Of a stretch of DNA of 64,000 nucleotides, positions 32,640 to 41,700 are shown piece by piece. Numbering within the stretch: position 1 is the stretch's first letter; every line of letters starts with the position of its first letter. The DNA comes from Flavonifractor sp. An10 (GTDB lineage: Bacteria > Bacillota > Clostridia > Oscillospirales > Oscillospiraceae): contig NZ_NFMB01000011.1 in assembly GCF_002161215.1 (NCBI RefSeq), forward strand, positions 62,001-126,000. Direction: 5' to 3'. The position numbers and the translations under genes were made by a program. The notes under the pieces are model-generated. The model saw only the letters and a list, made by a program, of their open reading frames with translations, was not told the origin of the DNA and made no database searches.

Positions 32640-33869
32640 CTATCCAATTCTCTCGAACGGTATCACCTTGCACCGGCTCTCCTCCGGCGGGTCAGTCGGT
32701 TCCGGCATCGGCTTGGCTGTAGCCATTTCCATGAAACCACCGATCTTCTCCGCTGCTCCTCGCTGCATATCGTTGGTGATGTGCGTATAGGTGTCCAGGG
32801 TGAACCCGGCGCTGTAGTGGCCCAGCATACTGGACAGGGTCTTTACATCCACACCGCTGGAGAGGGCCATCGTGGCAAAAGTATGGCGCAGATCATGGAA
32901 GCGAACGCGCTCCTCGATGCCGGCCTGCGCCAGCAGTTTCCGGTTGATCCTGGACACCGCGTCCGGACTCCAGTACCCGCCGGTGCGGGGCGACGGGAAC
33001 AGGAGGGGGTTGTCCGGGTGCTGTTCATGCTCCTGCACCAGCATATCCACGGCCTGCTGGGACAGCGCTACCTTGCGGACGGAGTTCTTGGTTTTCGGCT
33101 CCGTCACCACCAGTTCCCCGTCGATCCGGGTGACCTGCTTGCTTACTGAGAGGATGCGGTCCTTCACATTCAGGTCGTCCCACCGGAGGGCCAGCAGCTC
33201 CCCACGCCGCAAGCCGCTGGACAGCTCCAGATAGAACATGGGCAGGACGCCGTACTTCTCCGCCTCGCTGAGATATACCCCCAGCTTCTCCGGCGGGATG
33301 ATGACCATCTCCTTTTTCTCCTTGGGCGGGATGCGGCAGTTGTCGCAGGGATTATACGGAATGATCCGCTCCTTGACCGCCTGCTTTAGCGCCGAGGAGA
33401 GCACCATGTGGATGCGCCGCACCGTGCTTCCAGACAGGGCCGTGTCGGCCGCTTTCCCGAAGCGCTGCACCCGCCCGCTGGTTTTGGAATCGTTGTACAT
33501 CTTCTGGATCTGGATGGCGGTGAGCCGCTTGAGCTTGACTCCTCCAATAGCTGGTACGATGTGGTTTTCGATCATGTTCTCATAGGTCTTTGCGGTGTTG
33601 GGCCGGATCACCAGCTTGCTGTAGGTTTCAAACCACAGCCTGCACCACTCCGCCACGGTGTAGTCTCCGTTGTGGTTCACCGGGATACCCCGGTTGTCCC
33701 GGATGGCTTTCGCCAGCTTCTCCTTGCACTCGGCCTGCGTCCGGGCGGACACGCTTTTCTGGATGGCGCGGCCGGTGCTGGGGTCGATGCCCTGGGTGTA
33801 TCTGCCCTCCCAGCGGCCGTTAGGCTTTTTACGGATGCTGCCCTCGCCGTTTGCTCGTTTCTTTGCCAT
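32640..33869 (-). CDS. int: Tyrosine recombinase/integrase
   Basis: 409 residues. An AP2-like arm-binding domain (GEGSIRKKPNGRWEGRY) is followed by the SAM-like core-binding domain and the catalytic domain with Arg in SSGLRRGELLALRWDD, HxxR in RFHDLRHTFAT, His in LGHYSAGF and the nucleophile Tyr in LDTYTHIT. All five catalytic positions are intact, so it should integrate and, with an excisionase, excise the element. It is the last gene of the module, usual next to an att site. A tRNA-Pro end is a plausible target (inference). Confidence 0.92.
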   Translation of the reverse strand: MAKKRANGEGSIRKKPNGRWEGRYTQGIDPSTGRAIQKSVSARTQAECKEKLAKAIRDNRGIPVNHNGDYTVAEWCRLWFETYSKLVIRPNTAKTYENMIENHIVPAIGGVKLKRLTAIQIQKMYNDSKTSGRVQRFGKAADTALSGSTVRRIHMVLSSALKQAVKERIIPYNPCDNCRIPPKEKKEMVIIPPEKLGVYLSEAEKYGVLPMFYLELSSGLRRGELLALRWDDLNVKDRILSVSKQVTRIDGELVVTEPKTKNSVRKVALSQQAVDMLVQEHEQHPDNPLLFPSPRTGGYWSPDAVSRINRKLLAQAGIEERVRFHDLRHTFATMALSSGVDVKTLSSMLGHYSAGFTLDTYTHITNDMQRGAAEKIGGFMEMATAKPMPEPTDPPEESRCKVIPFERIG

Positions 33870-33988
33870 CGTTCATCCCTCCTTTACGACTCGCTAAACG
33901 CCTCGCTGCGCTCGGTTGCTCGCATGTATTGCGCCTGCGGGCGCTTATTGCAACACAAACAAATACCATAGAATCTTTGAAATAGCCA

Positions 33989-34207
33989 CTAAAATATTTC
34001 CGTCTTTTTGGCTGCCTGTTCGTCGATCCACGCCATGAACTTATCACGGGGGACGATGATCCGGCTGCCCAGGGTGATGGTGGGGAAATCCTTCCGGTGG
34101 GCCACCTCATAGGCGTGGGCCAGCCCGATGCCCAGCACATCGGCCACATCCTGCACGGTCAGCATCAGGGGAAGTTCGTTGAATGAGCTGTACTTGGATC
34201 GTTTCAT
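33989..34207 (-). CDS. xis: Excisionase-type helix-turn-helix protein
   Basis: 72 residues. A MerR-like helix-turn-helix (LTVQDVADVLGIGLAHAYEV) followed by the wing FPTITLGSRIIVPRDKFMAWID, the common pattern of excisionases encoded beside tyrosine integrases. It would bend att DNA and turn the integrase towards excision. It lies about 120 bases before the integrase gene on the same strand. Confidence 0.8.
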   Translation of the reverse strand: MKRSKYSSFNELPLMLTVQDVADVLGIGLAHAYEVAHRKDFPTITLGSRIIVPRDKFMAWIDEQAAKKTEIF

Positions 34208-34279
34208 CGGATTCCTTTCTACCCCTTCCGGCGGAAGGGGTTTTATTCTTTGATTTGCGGCGCAATTCTTGGAGGGGAC

Positions 34280-36238
34280 TCACATCCCGCCCATGACCAT
34301 CCCGCCCTGGTTCTGCTCCTCCTCGTGGTCATCCGGTTTGTGGCCCATAGCGATTTTCTTTGCCTGGATTTTTCTTCTCAGTTTGCTGTCCACCTGCAGG
34401 CCGGTACTGGAATGGGGCAGGGAGTGATCCTCAAAGATCCGGCTCATGTGGTAGAGCAGACGGGTGACCGCCAGCATGACGGAGGGTGGACGGAGACTGT
34501 TCTGGTGCTCCAGGAAGAACTGCGCGTACTGGTTCCCCTGGGCGGCGGAGCGGCTGAACCACGCCATTGCCTGGGCTTGATCCTGGGCTACTCCCTGCCC
34601 GGTCAGGTACAACTTGCCCAGCATGTATTGGGCGTACTGGTTGCCCGCCTCCGCCGACCGGGTAAACCACTCCGCTGCCTTGGAGGTATCCTCGGTCACT
34701 GCCTGGCCGGTCAGATATTCTTTCCCCAGCTGGTAGGCGGCGAAGTGGCTTCCGTTTTCCGCCGCCTGTCTCAGCCAACGGATGCCCTCGTCCGTGTCCC
34801 GCACCTCCCAATCGTCGGAGAGGAGCGGCTTGCCAAGGGCGTACTGTGCCTCCGGCAAACCATGCTCTGCCGCCCGGGTGAGCCAGTGCTTTGCCTTGCT
34901 GCTGTCCGGGATCAGCAGAGGGCCGTCCCGATAGAGCTGCCCCATGAGGTACTGGGCGTGGGCGTCGCCGCGCTCTGCCAGCCGCTCCAATTCCTCCACT
35001 GCTCCGTCCCGGTCGCCCAGGGAGAGAGTGTCATCACGGACAATATGTCGCAGTTCCCGGCAGGCATAGGATTCGCTTCGTACTTGCTCCGGTTCGTCGT
35101 GGCCGGTCAGGTCAGCGTCCTCGAAGGTGATCTCCCCCAGCCGGATGCGCTCCGCCTCCCGGATGACAGCGTTTTTGATCTGCCGGAATTCTTTCTCTTG
35201 GGACAGCTTTTTCTTCTCTCTGGGTTTGTCGTGGTAGTAGCTGTCGACTGCATTTTGGAGGACACACCACTGTTCGTAGCAGGCTTTCACCGCTGGTATT
35301 TCCTCCAGATTGTCCACTACCTCATCCACGGTTTTCTTCACGGACTTGGGGAGGTATCCGTAGGACTTTTTGCCCTTGACCGTTTCCAGCTGTCCGGCCA
35401 GCTGCTCCATCTTCTGCTCGATGGCAGGCTCTGTGCAGATGCTCCTGGCCATCTCTTGTGTGAGTTTTCGAATGGCCCGGCGGGCTTCCCGCACCAGTTC
35501 GTCCCTCGACTGTGACTTCTGCTCGTAGGTGTGGAGCATCTCCTGGCGGAAGATCTGGTTAGTCAATGTGGATTTGATCTTGCGGATGCCATCCCGCGTC
35601 AGGTATGCCTCACCGGGCACCGTTGACCACGCCATCATGTGGACGTGGGGATGTTCCCCCTCGTCGTGGAAGGCGGCATACCAGCGGAAGTGGTTCGGCG
35701 GGATGTTCATGGCGGCGGCAATGTCGTTGCGGTTGGCCCGGAGCAAGTTCATCCACGCCTTGGCATTGTCGTAACCGAGGCGTGCGGCGTCCTCCCGTTT
35801 CAGGGAGATGATGTGCGTCCACACATTCCCGGTGTACTGATCCAACTCCCGCATGGCTTTCTCCAAATCAACAGCATCTTCATCACCAAAGAGTCCGTGG
35901 TCACCCAGCCGTTCCGCACGAGGCCGGGTGGCAATGTACTTCATGTAGCCGTCTGATTGCTGAACTTGGGACCAATTTTCCTCCAATGCTCGAGTGATAA
36001 AGGCGGAGGCGTGGGCTTTGGTGGGCTTTGCCTCGTAGTCCAAATACTCACCCAGCTCCTTCGCCGCCGGGAAATCCTTCACCAATTTTCTGACCAACTG
36101 CTCCTGCTTTCTGGTGGGAGGACGGTCATCCGGGAGCAGTTCCACTCGCTCTCTGGTCCCAATGTACCGCAGATAACCGCTGACAGAGTTTCCGCCGTCA
36201 CACTTCAGGTAAGGGCTTTTCAGAATCAATCCTGCCAC
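34280..36238 (-). CDS. MobP-type relaxase with C-terminal Sel1 repeats
   Basis: 652 residues. The relaxase half (about 1-240) has the metal-binding histidines in GEHPHVHMMAW and conserved FRWYAAFHDE; tyrosines in the N-terminal GYLRYIGTR and YLDY blocks are candidates for the DNA-linking residue. From about residue 400 come four to five Sel1-type repeats (for example AEHGLPEAQYALGK, AGNQYAQYMLGKLYLTGQG). The relaxase nicks the element at oriT for transfer with help from another conjugative system, since no T4SS genes are present. Sel1 repeats usually bind proteins, so here they may contact the coupling protein (inference). GTG start, overlapping the RHH gene by 13 bases. Confidence 0.85.
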   Translation of the reverse strand: MAGLILKSPYLKCDGGNSVSGYLRYIGTRERVELLPDDRPPTRKQEQLVRKLVKDFPAAKELGEYLDYEAKPTKAHASAFITRALEENWSQVQQSDGYMKYIATRPRAERLGDHGLFGDEDAVDLEKAMRELDQYTGNVWTHIISLKREDAARLGYDNAKAWMNLLRANRNDIAAAMNIPPNHFRWYAAFHDEGEHPHVHMMAWSTVPGEAYLTRDGIRKIKSTLTNQIFRQEMLHTYEQKSQSRDELVREARRAIRKLTQEMARSICTEPAIEQKMEQLAGQLETVKGKKSYGYLPKSVKKTVDEVVDNLEEIPAVKACYEQWCVLQNAVDSYYHDKPREKKKLSQEKEFRQIKNAVIREAERIRLGEITFEDADLTGHDEPEQVRSESYACRELRHIVRDDTLSLGDRDGAVEELERLAERGDAHAQYLMGQLYRDGPLLIPDSSKAKHWLTRAAEHGLPEAQYALGKPLLSDDWEVRDTDEGIRWLRQAAENGSHFAAYQLGKEYLTGQAVTEDTSKAAEWFTRSAEAGNQYAQYMLGKLYLTGQGVAQDQAQAMAWFSRSAAQGNQYAQFFLEHQNSLRPPSVMLAVTRLLYHMSRIFEDHSLPHSSTGLQVDSKLRRKIQAKKIAMGHKPDDHEEEQNQGGMVMGGM

Positions 36239-36645
36239 TCATCGCCCTCCTCCCAGGCACCACGCACCCGCTGCTCCAGCGAGACACGGCCATTGGTTTT
36301 CTTCACGTTGTTGACGCTCTCCGCCCGCCGCCGGCGCAGATCATCGCCGCTGAACTGATACGCGTCGGCGAGGATACCGGCCACCATGTCCTGCTCCACC
36401 GCCTGCCGGAAAGCGATGGAGGACAGCCGCTCCTCCAGCTGTCCCAGCCGCCCGTCCAGGTACGACTTGATAGACGTTGGGAGAAACAGACCGGCATCGT
36501 TGGCGCTGAGGTAGTCCAGATAGAAGTCCACCGCCCGCTCGACGAAGGCGGTCATGCTCCGGCTCCCGTCCTCCTGAAACCGGCGCTCCAGAATGGCTTT
36601 CTTTTCCGGGGTGAGATAGAAGGCGAATCTCTCTTTTTTGCCCAT
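36226..36645 (-). CDS. Ribbon-helix-helix mobilization protein (MobC-like)
   Basis: 139 residues. An N-terminal RHH pattern (ERFAFYLTPEKKAILERRF, then RSMTAFVERAVDFYL) suits a small oriT-binding accessory protein that recruits the relaxase. The C-terminal half is helical and Arg-rich (DDLRRRRAESVNNVKK). It overlaps the relaxase start, and a homologous gene is at the same place in module B. Confidence 0.7.
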   Translation of the reverse strand: MGKKERFAFYLTPEKKAILERRFQEDGSRSMTAFVERAVDFYLDYLSANDAGLFLPTSIKSYLDGRLGQLEERLSSIAFRQAVEQDMVAGILADAYQFSGDDLRRRRAESVNNVKKTNGRVSLEQRVRGAWEEGDEWQD

Positions 36646-36994
36646 AAACTGCTCCTTTCCGGGGCGTGACCCCTATTTTTTCGTTATGGCAGTAGGGGTT
36701 TGGGGATTGTGACCACAAACGTGATCCCCGCTGGCTGTTTTTGACCCCACTTTTGATACACCGCAAAACCCCGTAACGACCCGCACTGCGGGGCGAAGTA
36801 ACCGGCCGGAGGAGCCACCGGCGACCCCGGCGTTTATCCTGCTTTTTCTTTCGTCCCTCGGTTCCGTGCAAAAAGGGCCGGAAGCCTTGTGCCGCAGCGC
36901 CTCCCACAACCGGCCCACGCCGGCCCGAACCAGCAGGGAGGGGGCAGGGACTCTGCCCCTCCTCGAAGGAGGCCACACAGCGGCCCACAGGCGC
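36646..36994 (-). other. Non-coding gap with candidate oriT
   Basis: About 350 bases with no convincing gene. It holds CCCGCACTGCGGG (36780-36792) followed closely by GAAGTAACCG, and GGGGCAGGGACTCTGCCCC (36941-36959). Both are also present between the same two genes of module B, while the surrounding sequence differs, as expected for an origin of transfer read by related relaxases. Confidence 0.5.
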
Positions 36995-37426
36995 TCACGC
37001 GGGGCTTTCACGGGCCAATTCTGCGAGGCGTTCCGCCGCTCTTTGACGGGCGGCATCCTCCTCCAGTTGCTGGAACTGCCGCTCGTAGAACAATTCGATT
37101 GCCGTCTGGATTGGACGGATGGTGTAAAGCAGGTTTCCGTTGAGGGGCCTGCCGTCTTTGCTCCGCACCATCGTCGGCTCGGTGCGGATGAGACCTTTCT
37201 CCTCCAGGCTGCGCACATACTTGCTCACAGTGTTCTCACTCATACCCAGCGCCTTGCCGATGGTCTTGTAGCTGGGGTAGCACTGGTAGGTTTCTCTGTC
37301 CTCGATGCTCAGCAGATAGCAGTAGATGGAGATCTCCGGGTAACTGAGACCAATGTGAAATACTTCATTGGGGACCTTGAAATAGTTTTTGTCGGGATCT
37401 CGTTTAGGCCACTGGTGGAACTTCAT
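36995..37426 (-). CDS. Winged-helix protein, replication/transfer regulator type
   Basis: 143 residues. The start MKFHQWPKRDPDKNYFKVPN is followed by a helix-turn-helix (SYKTIGKALGMSENTVSKYVRSLEEKGLI), as in element-encoded replication-initiator-like regulators. The C-terminal helix is charged. ATG after AGGAGG; overlaps the upstream excisionase-like gene as ATGA. A paralogue occupies the same place in module B. DNA binding is clear; the exact role is not. Confidence 0.65.
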   Translation of the reverse strand: MKFHQWPKRDPDKNYFKVPNEVFHIGLSYPEISIYCYLLSIEDRETYQCYPSYKTIGKALGMSENTVSKYVRSLEEKGLIRTEPTMVRSKDGRPLNGNLLYTIRPIQTAIELFYERQFQQLEEDAARQRAAERLAELARESPA

Positions 37427-37632
37427 ATAGCACCTCCTGTATACTCCTCCACCCACTGAATGAATTTGTCCTTCGGCACCACCATGCAGTTGCCTACATG
37501 TAGTACAGGAAAATCCGGTTGGTGCATGAGTTCATACCCACTGGACGGAGACACGCCCAGGACTTTTGCCACCGTTGCCGAGTTCAGGAACAGCGGCAGG
37601 TCATCGTAGGATCTGTATTCGGATTCTTTCAA
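37423..37632 (-). CDS. Second excisionase-like helix-turn-helix protein
   Basis: 69 residues: helix-turn-helix LNSATVAKVLGVSPSSGYEL followed by FPVLHVGNCMVVPKDKFIQWVEE, the same pattern as the protein next to the integrase. It overlaps genes on both sides (ATGA), so it is translated as part of the regulatory block. Confidence 0.7.
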   Translation of the reverse strand: MKESEYRSYDDLPLFLNSATVAKVLGVSPSSGYELMHQPDFPVLHVGNCMVVPKDKFIQWVEEYTGGAI

Positions 37633-37997
37633 TCAGCATCCTCCTCTTGGACATCACGGGCAGCGTCAGGACGTACCAGACAGAGAAACTCCTCCACGGA
37701 GTTGACCACCCTGGCGTCCTTCAGCTGCTGGTAGCGGATCAGGTCGCAGAGCATTCGGAGATTGACCTCCGCACACTCCAGCAGCTTGTCCATCGCCACG
37801 ATCTGCTGTTCCGCGCTGAGTGAGATGGGCTCGTCCGGATTTTGCAGATAAGCCCGCACCACGTCCTCCTCCGGCATGTCCTCTCTCAAGACTTCCTTCA
37901 TCCCCTGAAGGACATAGTCCAGCGTTTCTCTCTCCGCGTTGGCGGTCAGGAAACTAAGCAGTTGTTTTTGCCTTGCACCAAATAAATTCATCGTCAT
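37629..37997 (-). CDS. Small helical protein of unknown function
   Basis: 122 residues, acidic, predicted all-helical, with no recognised domain (LFGARQKQLLSFLTANAERE; EEDVVRAYLQNPDEPISL). A GGAGGAG site precedes ATGACGATG; either ATG could be used. First gene of the overlapping block with the excisionase-like and HTH genes. A possible promoter (TTTACA, 18 bases, TGATAA) lies upstream. Confidence 0.6.
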   Translation of the reverse strand: MTMNLFGARQKQLLSFLTANAERETLDYVLQGMKEVLREDMPEEDVVRAYLQNPDEPISLSAEQQIVAMDKLLECAEVNLRMLCDLIRYQQLKDARVVNSVEEFLCLVRPDAARDVQEEDAD

Positions 37998-38129
37998 CGC
38001 TCCTCCTGTGTACTTTGATCTGGGCTTTCCTGACTACGGCCAAGGTCAGGTTTCCGAGTACCGGAAAATCACCCTCTACTTATCAGGACACTCACAGGCG
38101 GTTTGTAAACCAGAAAAATAAAAAAAGTT

Positions 38130-38159
38130 GAGGGGCTCTGTCAAATGACAGAGCCCCTC
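38130..38159 (-). terminator. Terminator overlapping the end of the sigma-like gene
   Basis: 13-bp stem GAGGGGCTCTGTC over its complement with loop ATTT, followed by seven T on the minus strand. The gene's stop codon lies in the loop. Confidence 0.85.
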
Positions 38160-38530
38160 AGCTGTTCGTGGAGCTTTTTCAGCCGCTTTGATACCGCCGC
38201 CTTGGACACGCCGTAGATCGTCCCGATCTCCTCCACAGTCAATCCCTGGCCATATCGGAGCTCGACCAGATCCCGGCCCTGAGTGCCAAGACCATCGACG
38301 GCTTTCCGCAGACATTCCAGCTGGAGGTTCCGGAGTACAGTATCCTCCACGGGACGCCTGACACATTCCGAGCCGGACAGCACCGTTTCAAACTCACTTT
38401 TACTCAGGTGCCTTTGGTCCTGCTTATCCTGCGCCTGTTCCCGCTTCCGATCCTGCTCCAGGAAGTCTGCGACCTCCCTTGGCACTGATACTTGCTGGCC
38501 ACTATAGGTAATCACGACAGAGTCGTTCAT
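38141..38530 (-). CDS. Sigma-70 region 4-like regulator of the element
   Basis: 129 residues. The C-terminal half is a sigma region 4 helix-turn-helix (AVDGLGTQGRDLVELRYGQG, LTVEEIGTIYGVSKAAVSKRL). There is no region 2, so it is more likely a DNA-binding regulator than a full sigma factor. The ATG was chosen for the GAAAGG site seven bases upstream; that site lies in a hairpin. The gene has its own LexA-box promoter and terminator. It is the best candidate for the switch that starts excision or transfer of the module. Confidence 0.75.
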   Translation of the reverse strand: MNDSVVITYSGQQVSVPREVADFLEQDRKREQAQDKQDQRHLSKSEFETVLSGSECVRRPVEDTVLRNLQLECLRKAVDGLGTQGRDLVELRYGQGLTVEEIGTIYGVSKAAVSKRLKKLHEQLRGSVI

Positions 38531-38536
38531 TTGCAT

Positions 38537-38559
38537 CCTTTCCGCTTTCCACGGAAAGG
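38537..38559 (-). promoter_or_regulatory. Hairpin covering the ribosome binding site
   Basis: CCTTTCCG pairs with CGGAAAGG around a seven-base loop. The 3' arm is the ribosome binding site of the sigma-like gene. A second leader hairpin (GAGGTCC / GGACCTC) is at 38663-38687. Confidence 0.5.
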
Positions 38560-38724
38560 CGCACACCCGCGCTGCCGGCACAGCGCCAAATACTGAAGAC
38601 CTTCATGGAAGGTTCCCTTCGTTTAGGGTGGTTGTGGTGCCCTACGAGGCCCATGAATGTCTGAGGTCCCACCGGGGTGTGGACCTCACCGGAAAGCTGC
38701 GAGTTTTGGCTTTCGCCTATGCTT

Positions 38725-38753
38725 AGTATAGAACAAATGTTCTTGCCTGTCAA
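38725..38753 (-). promoter_or_regulatory. Sigma-A promoter with LexA-type box
   Basis: Minus strand TTGACA, 17 bases, TATACT: a near-perfect promoter. Inside the spacer lies AGAACATTTGTTCT, matching the Gram-positive LexA box GAACNNNNGTTC exactly (38731-38742). It drives the sigma-like gene through a leader of about 190 bases. Confidence 0.8.
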
Positions 38754-38781
38754 GCGCAGGGGGACATTCAATAGACAATTG

Positions 38782-41700
38782 CTATCCTTTTCCCAGCCCA
38801 AAGAACTTCTCAAAGAATTTTTGCAACTTCTCAATCACCCCCTGCTTCTTTTTGGCTCTGGCGCCGCCTCCGCCGAACCGGGATACTGGCGGCATCAGCT
38901 TATCAATGTCCGTACCGGTGGTCTTGATCTCACCGTCACGGAAGGCATTCTCCAGAAACTTTCGCGTTTCCGGATCCTTGAGTTTTTCTTCTTGAATGAT
39001 TTGGACCAGTTCTTTCTCCCGCTCTGCTGCCACAAAGCCTTGCCACTCCGCCATCACATCATCCACGTCGTTGATACCGGCGATAAACGTCTCAATGAGC
39101 TGCTTCTTGCTCCGCAGTTCGGGGCTGGCATCCACCGCCTTCTGGATGGTAACAAGGATCTCCTTGTCATCACAGTGGGAATCGTGGTACTTCTTCACCA
39201 GCATCAGGATATAATCAATGTTGATCTCGATCTGGCGGATCAGCTCGATCTCAAAGACGATATCATCGGTAATGTCTTCTTTCTCGCCTTTTGCACGGTT
39301 TACCCACTCGTCCCGCAGATCCTGATAGCGGCCCAGATAGTCCTGCAGATTCCGCTCGGAGATCATTTCCCTGCCTTTGAAGTCGTCAAAGGATAGCAGC
39401 AGGTTCCGCATCCGAAGGATGGCCCCAAAGAGGGCAATGAAATCCTTCTGATTCTGTTCCCCCTCGATTCTTGGCTCGGACAGCGGGAACTTTTCTGTCA
39501 GTTCGTTGATCATATCCACATAGCCCGGCTTGTCCTTCCCGTCCTGGGTGGTGTAGCCGTAGTAGTAATCATCGAACTTGTGCAGCAGGACGATGCCGCC
39601 GGCCTCCCGATCGCCAAACAGCGCAATAGCAGAATCCACCCGTTTTTGCAGGTTGCGGAAGCAGACGATGTTGCCGAAGGTCTTGATGGAATTCAGGATA
39701 CGGTTGGTGCGGCTGAAGGCCTGGATGAGACCGTGCATCTTCAGGTTCTTGTCCACCCAGAGGGTGTTCAGAGTGGTGGCGTCGAACCCGGTGAGGAACA
39801 TATTCACCACGATCAGCAGATCCAGCTCCTTGTTCTTCATCCGCAGGGAGACGTCCTTGTAGTAGTTTTGGAACTTGTCGCTGTCGGTGGAGTAGTTGGT
39901 GTGGAACATCTCGTTGTAGTCCCGGATAGCGGCGTCCAGAAAGTCCCGGCTGTTCTGATCCAGGGCGCTGGTGTCCTCGCTGTTCTCCTCGTCCAGGATG
40001 CCGTCCGTTTCCTCCTCGTTGGCCCCGTAGCTGTAGATCGTCGCCACCCGCAGTTTCTTTGTGGGGTCGGCTGCCATCTGCTTTTTGAACTCCTGATAGT
40101 AGAGCTTGGCCATGTCCACCGAGGCCACCGCGAAGATGGAGTTGAAGCCGCTGAGGCGCTGTTTCTGCTTGATCTCATCCACCGCGCCATTTTTGCTGGA
40201 GGCCACCTCCGCGATGTTGGTGAGGGTATGGAACAGATAGGTCTTGTCCCCTCTATAGGTCTTCTGGTCGAAGTGTTCCAGGATGTACCGGGTCACCAGT
40301 TCGATGCGCTCCGGCGCCATGAAGGCCTTTTCCCGGTCGATGTCCCAGACCGCCTTGTCGTCAATGTCCGGCTCGGCGTCCATAGTCTGGATGTAGTCCA
40401 CCCGGAATGGCAGCACATTCTTGTCGTTGATGGCGTCCACGATGGTGTACGTGTGGAGCTGGTCGCCGAAAGTCTGGGCGGTGGTGAAGAACTGCGCCCC
40501 GCCGGCGGCCCGGGTATTGGTAGCAAAGATAGGGGTGCCGGTGAAGCCGAACAGATGGTATTTCTTAAAATTCTTCACGATGGCCGTGTGCATATCTCCG
40601 AATTGACTGCGGTGGCACTCGTCGAAGATGATGACCACATGCTTCTGATAGACCTCGTGGGCCGGGTATTTCTTGATGAAGGTGGACAGTTTCTGGATGG
40701 TGGTGATGATGATATGGGCGTTGTCGTCCTCCAACTGCTTTTTCAGGATGGCGGTGGAGGTGTTGCTGTTGGCGGCCCCCTTTTCAAAGCGGTCATATTC
40801 CTTCATGGTCTGGTAGTCCAGATCCTTCCGGTCCACCACAAACAGCACCTTGTCGATATAATTCAGCTGGGAGGCCAGCCGGGCCGTCTTGAAGGAGGTC
40901 AGCGTCTTACCGCTGCCGGTGGTGTGCCAGATGTAGCCGCCGCCCTGGATGGTCCCGTACTTCTTGTAGTTATTGGCGATCTCGATGCGGTTCAAGATCC
41001 GCTCGGTGGCGGTGATCTGATAGGGCCGCATGACCATCAGCATATTTTCAGAGGTAAAAATACAGTACCGGGTCAGCACATTCAGAAGGGTGTGCCTGGC
41101 GAAGAAGGTGCGGGTGAAGTCGATGAGGTCGGGGATCACCTTGTTGTTGGCGTCCGCCCAGAAGGAGGTGAACTCAAAGCTGTTGCTGGTCTTCTGCTTT
41201 TTGGCCTTGCCGGAGGACGCCTCCCGGATGGCGTTGAACCGGGTGGAGTTGGAGTAGTACTTGGTGTTGGTGCCGTTGGAGATGACAAAGATCTGTACAT
41301 ACTCGAACAGGCCGCACCCCGCCCAGAAGGAGTCCCGCTGGTAGCGGTTGATCTGGTTGAAGGCTTCCCGGATGGCCACGCCCCGGCGCTTGAGCTCGAT
41401 ATGTACCAGGGGCAGGCCGTTGACCAGCACCGTCACATCGTAGCGGTTGTCATGCTTGGCCCCCTGCTCCTGGTTCACCTCATACTGGTTGATGACCTGG
41501 AGGCGGTTGTTGTGGATGTTCTTCTTGTCGATGAGGGAAATGTTCTTGGAGGTGCCGTCGTCCCGGCGGAGTACCTGCACGAAGTCCTCCTGAATCTTCC
41601 GGGTCTTCTCCACGATGTGCTCGTTGGGGTTGGCAATGGCATTCTGGAAGAACTGCTCCCACTCGCTGTCGGTAAACTGGTAATCGTTCAGAGCCTCCAG

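Larger units (their letters stand above)
32640..38753 (-). mobile_element. Integrative mobilizable element, core module A
   Basis: Minus-strand run: LexA-box promoter, sigma-like regulator, small protein, excisionase-like protein, HTH protein, oriT-like gap, RHH protein, MobP relaxase, excisionase, tyrosine integrase. The order matches module B at 56.4-64 kb. Outer ends are not proven; flanking Gabija and type I R-M genes may be its cargo. Confidence 0.65.

Noticed and set aside
36341-36988. Minus-strand frame across the candidate oriT gap of module A, and its counterpart near 62.75-63.07 kb
   Set aside because: Conservation is in short palindromes rather than codons, the frames overlap real genes in another frame, and the products are Arg/Gly/Ser-rich.
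38141-38530. Sigma-like protein as a true alternative sigma factor
   Set aside because: Only a region 4-type helix-turn-helix is visible; no region 2 for core binding and melting.
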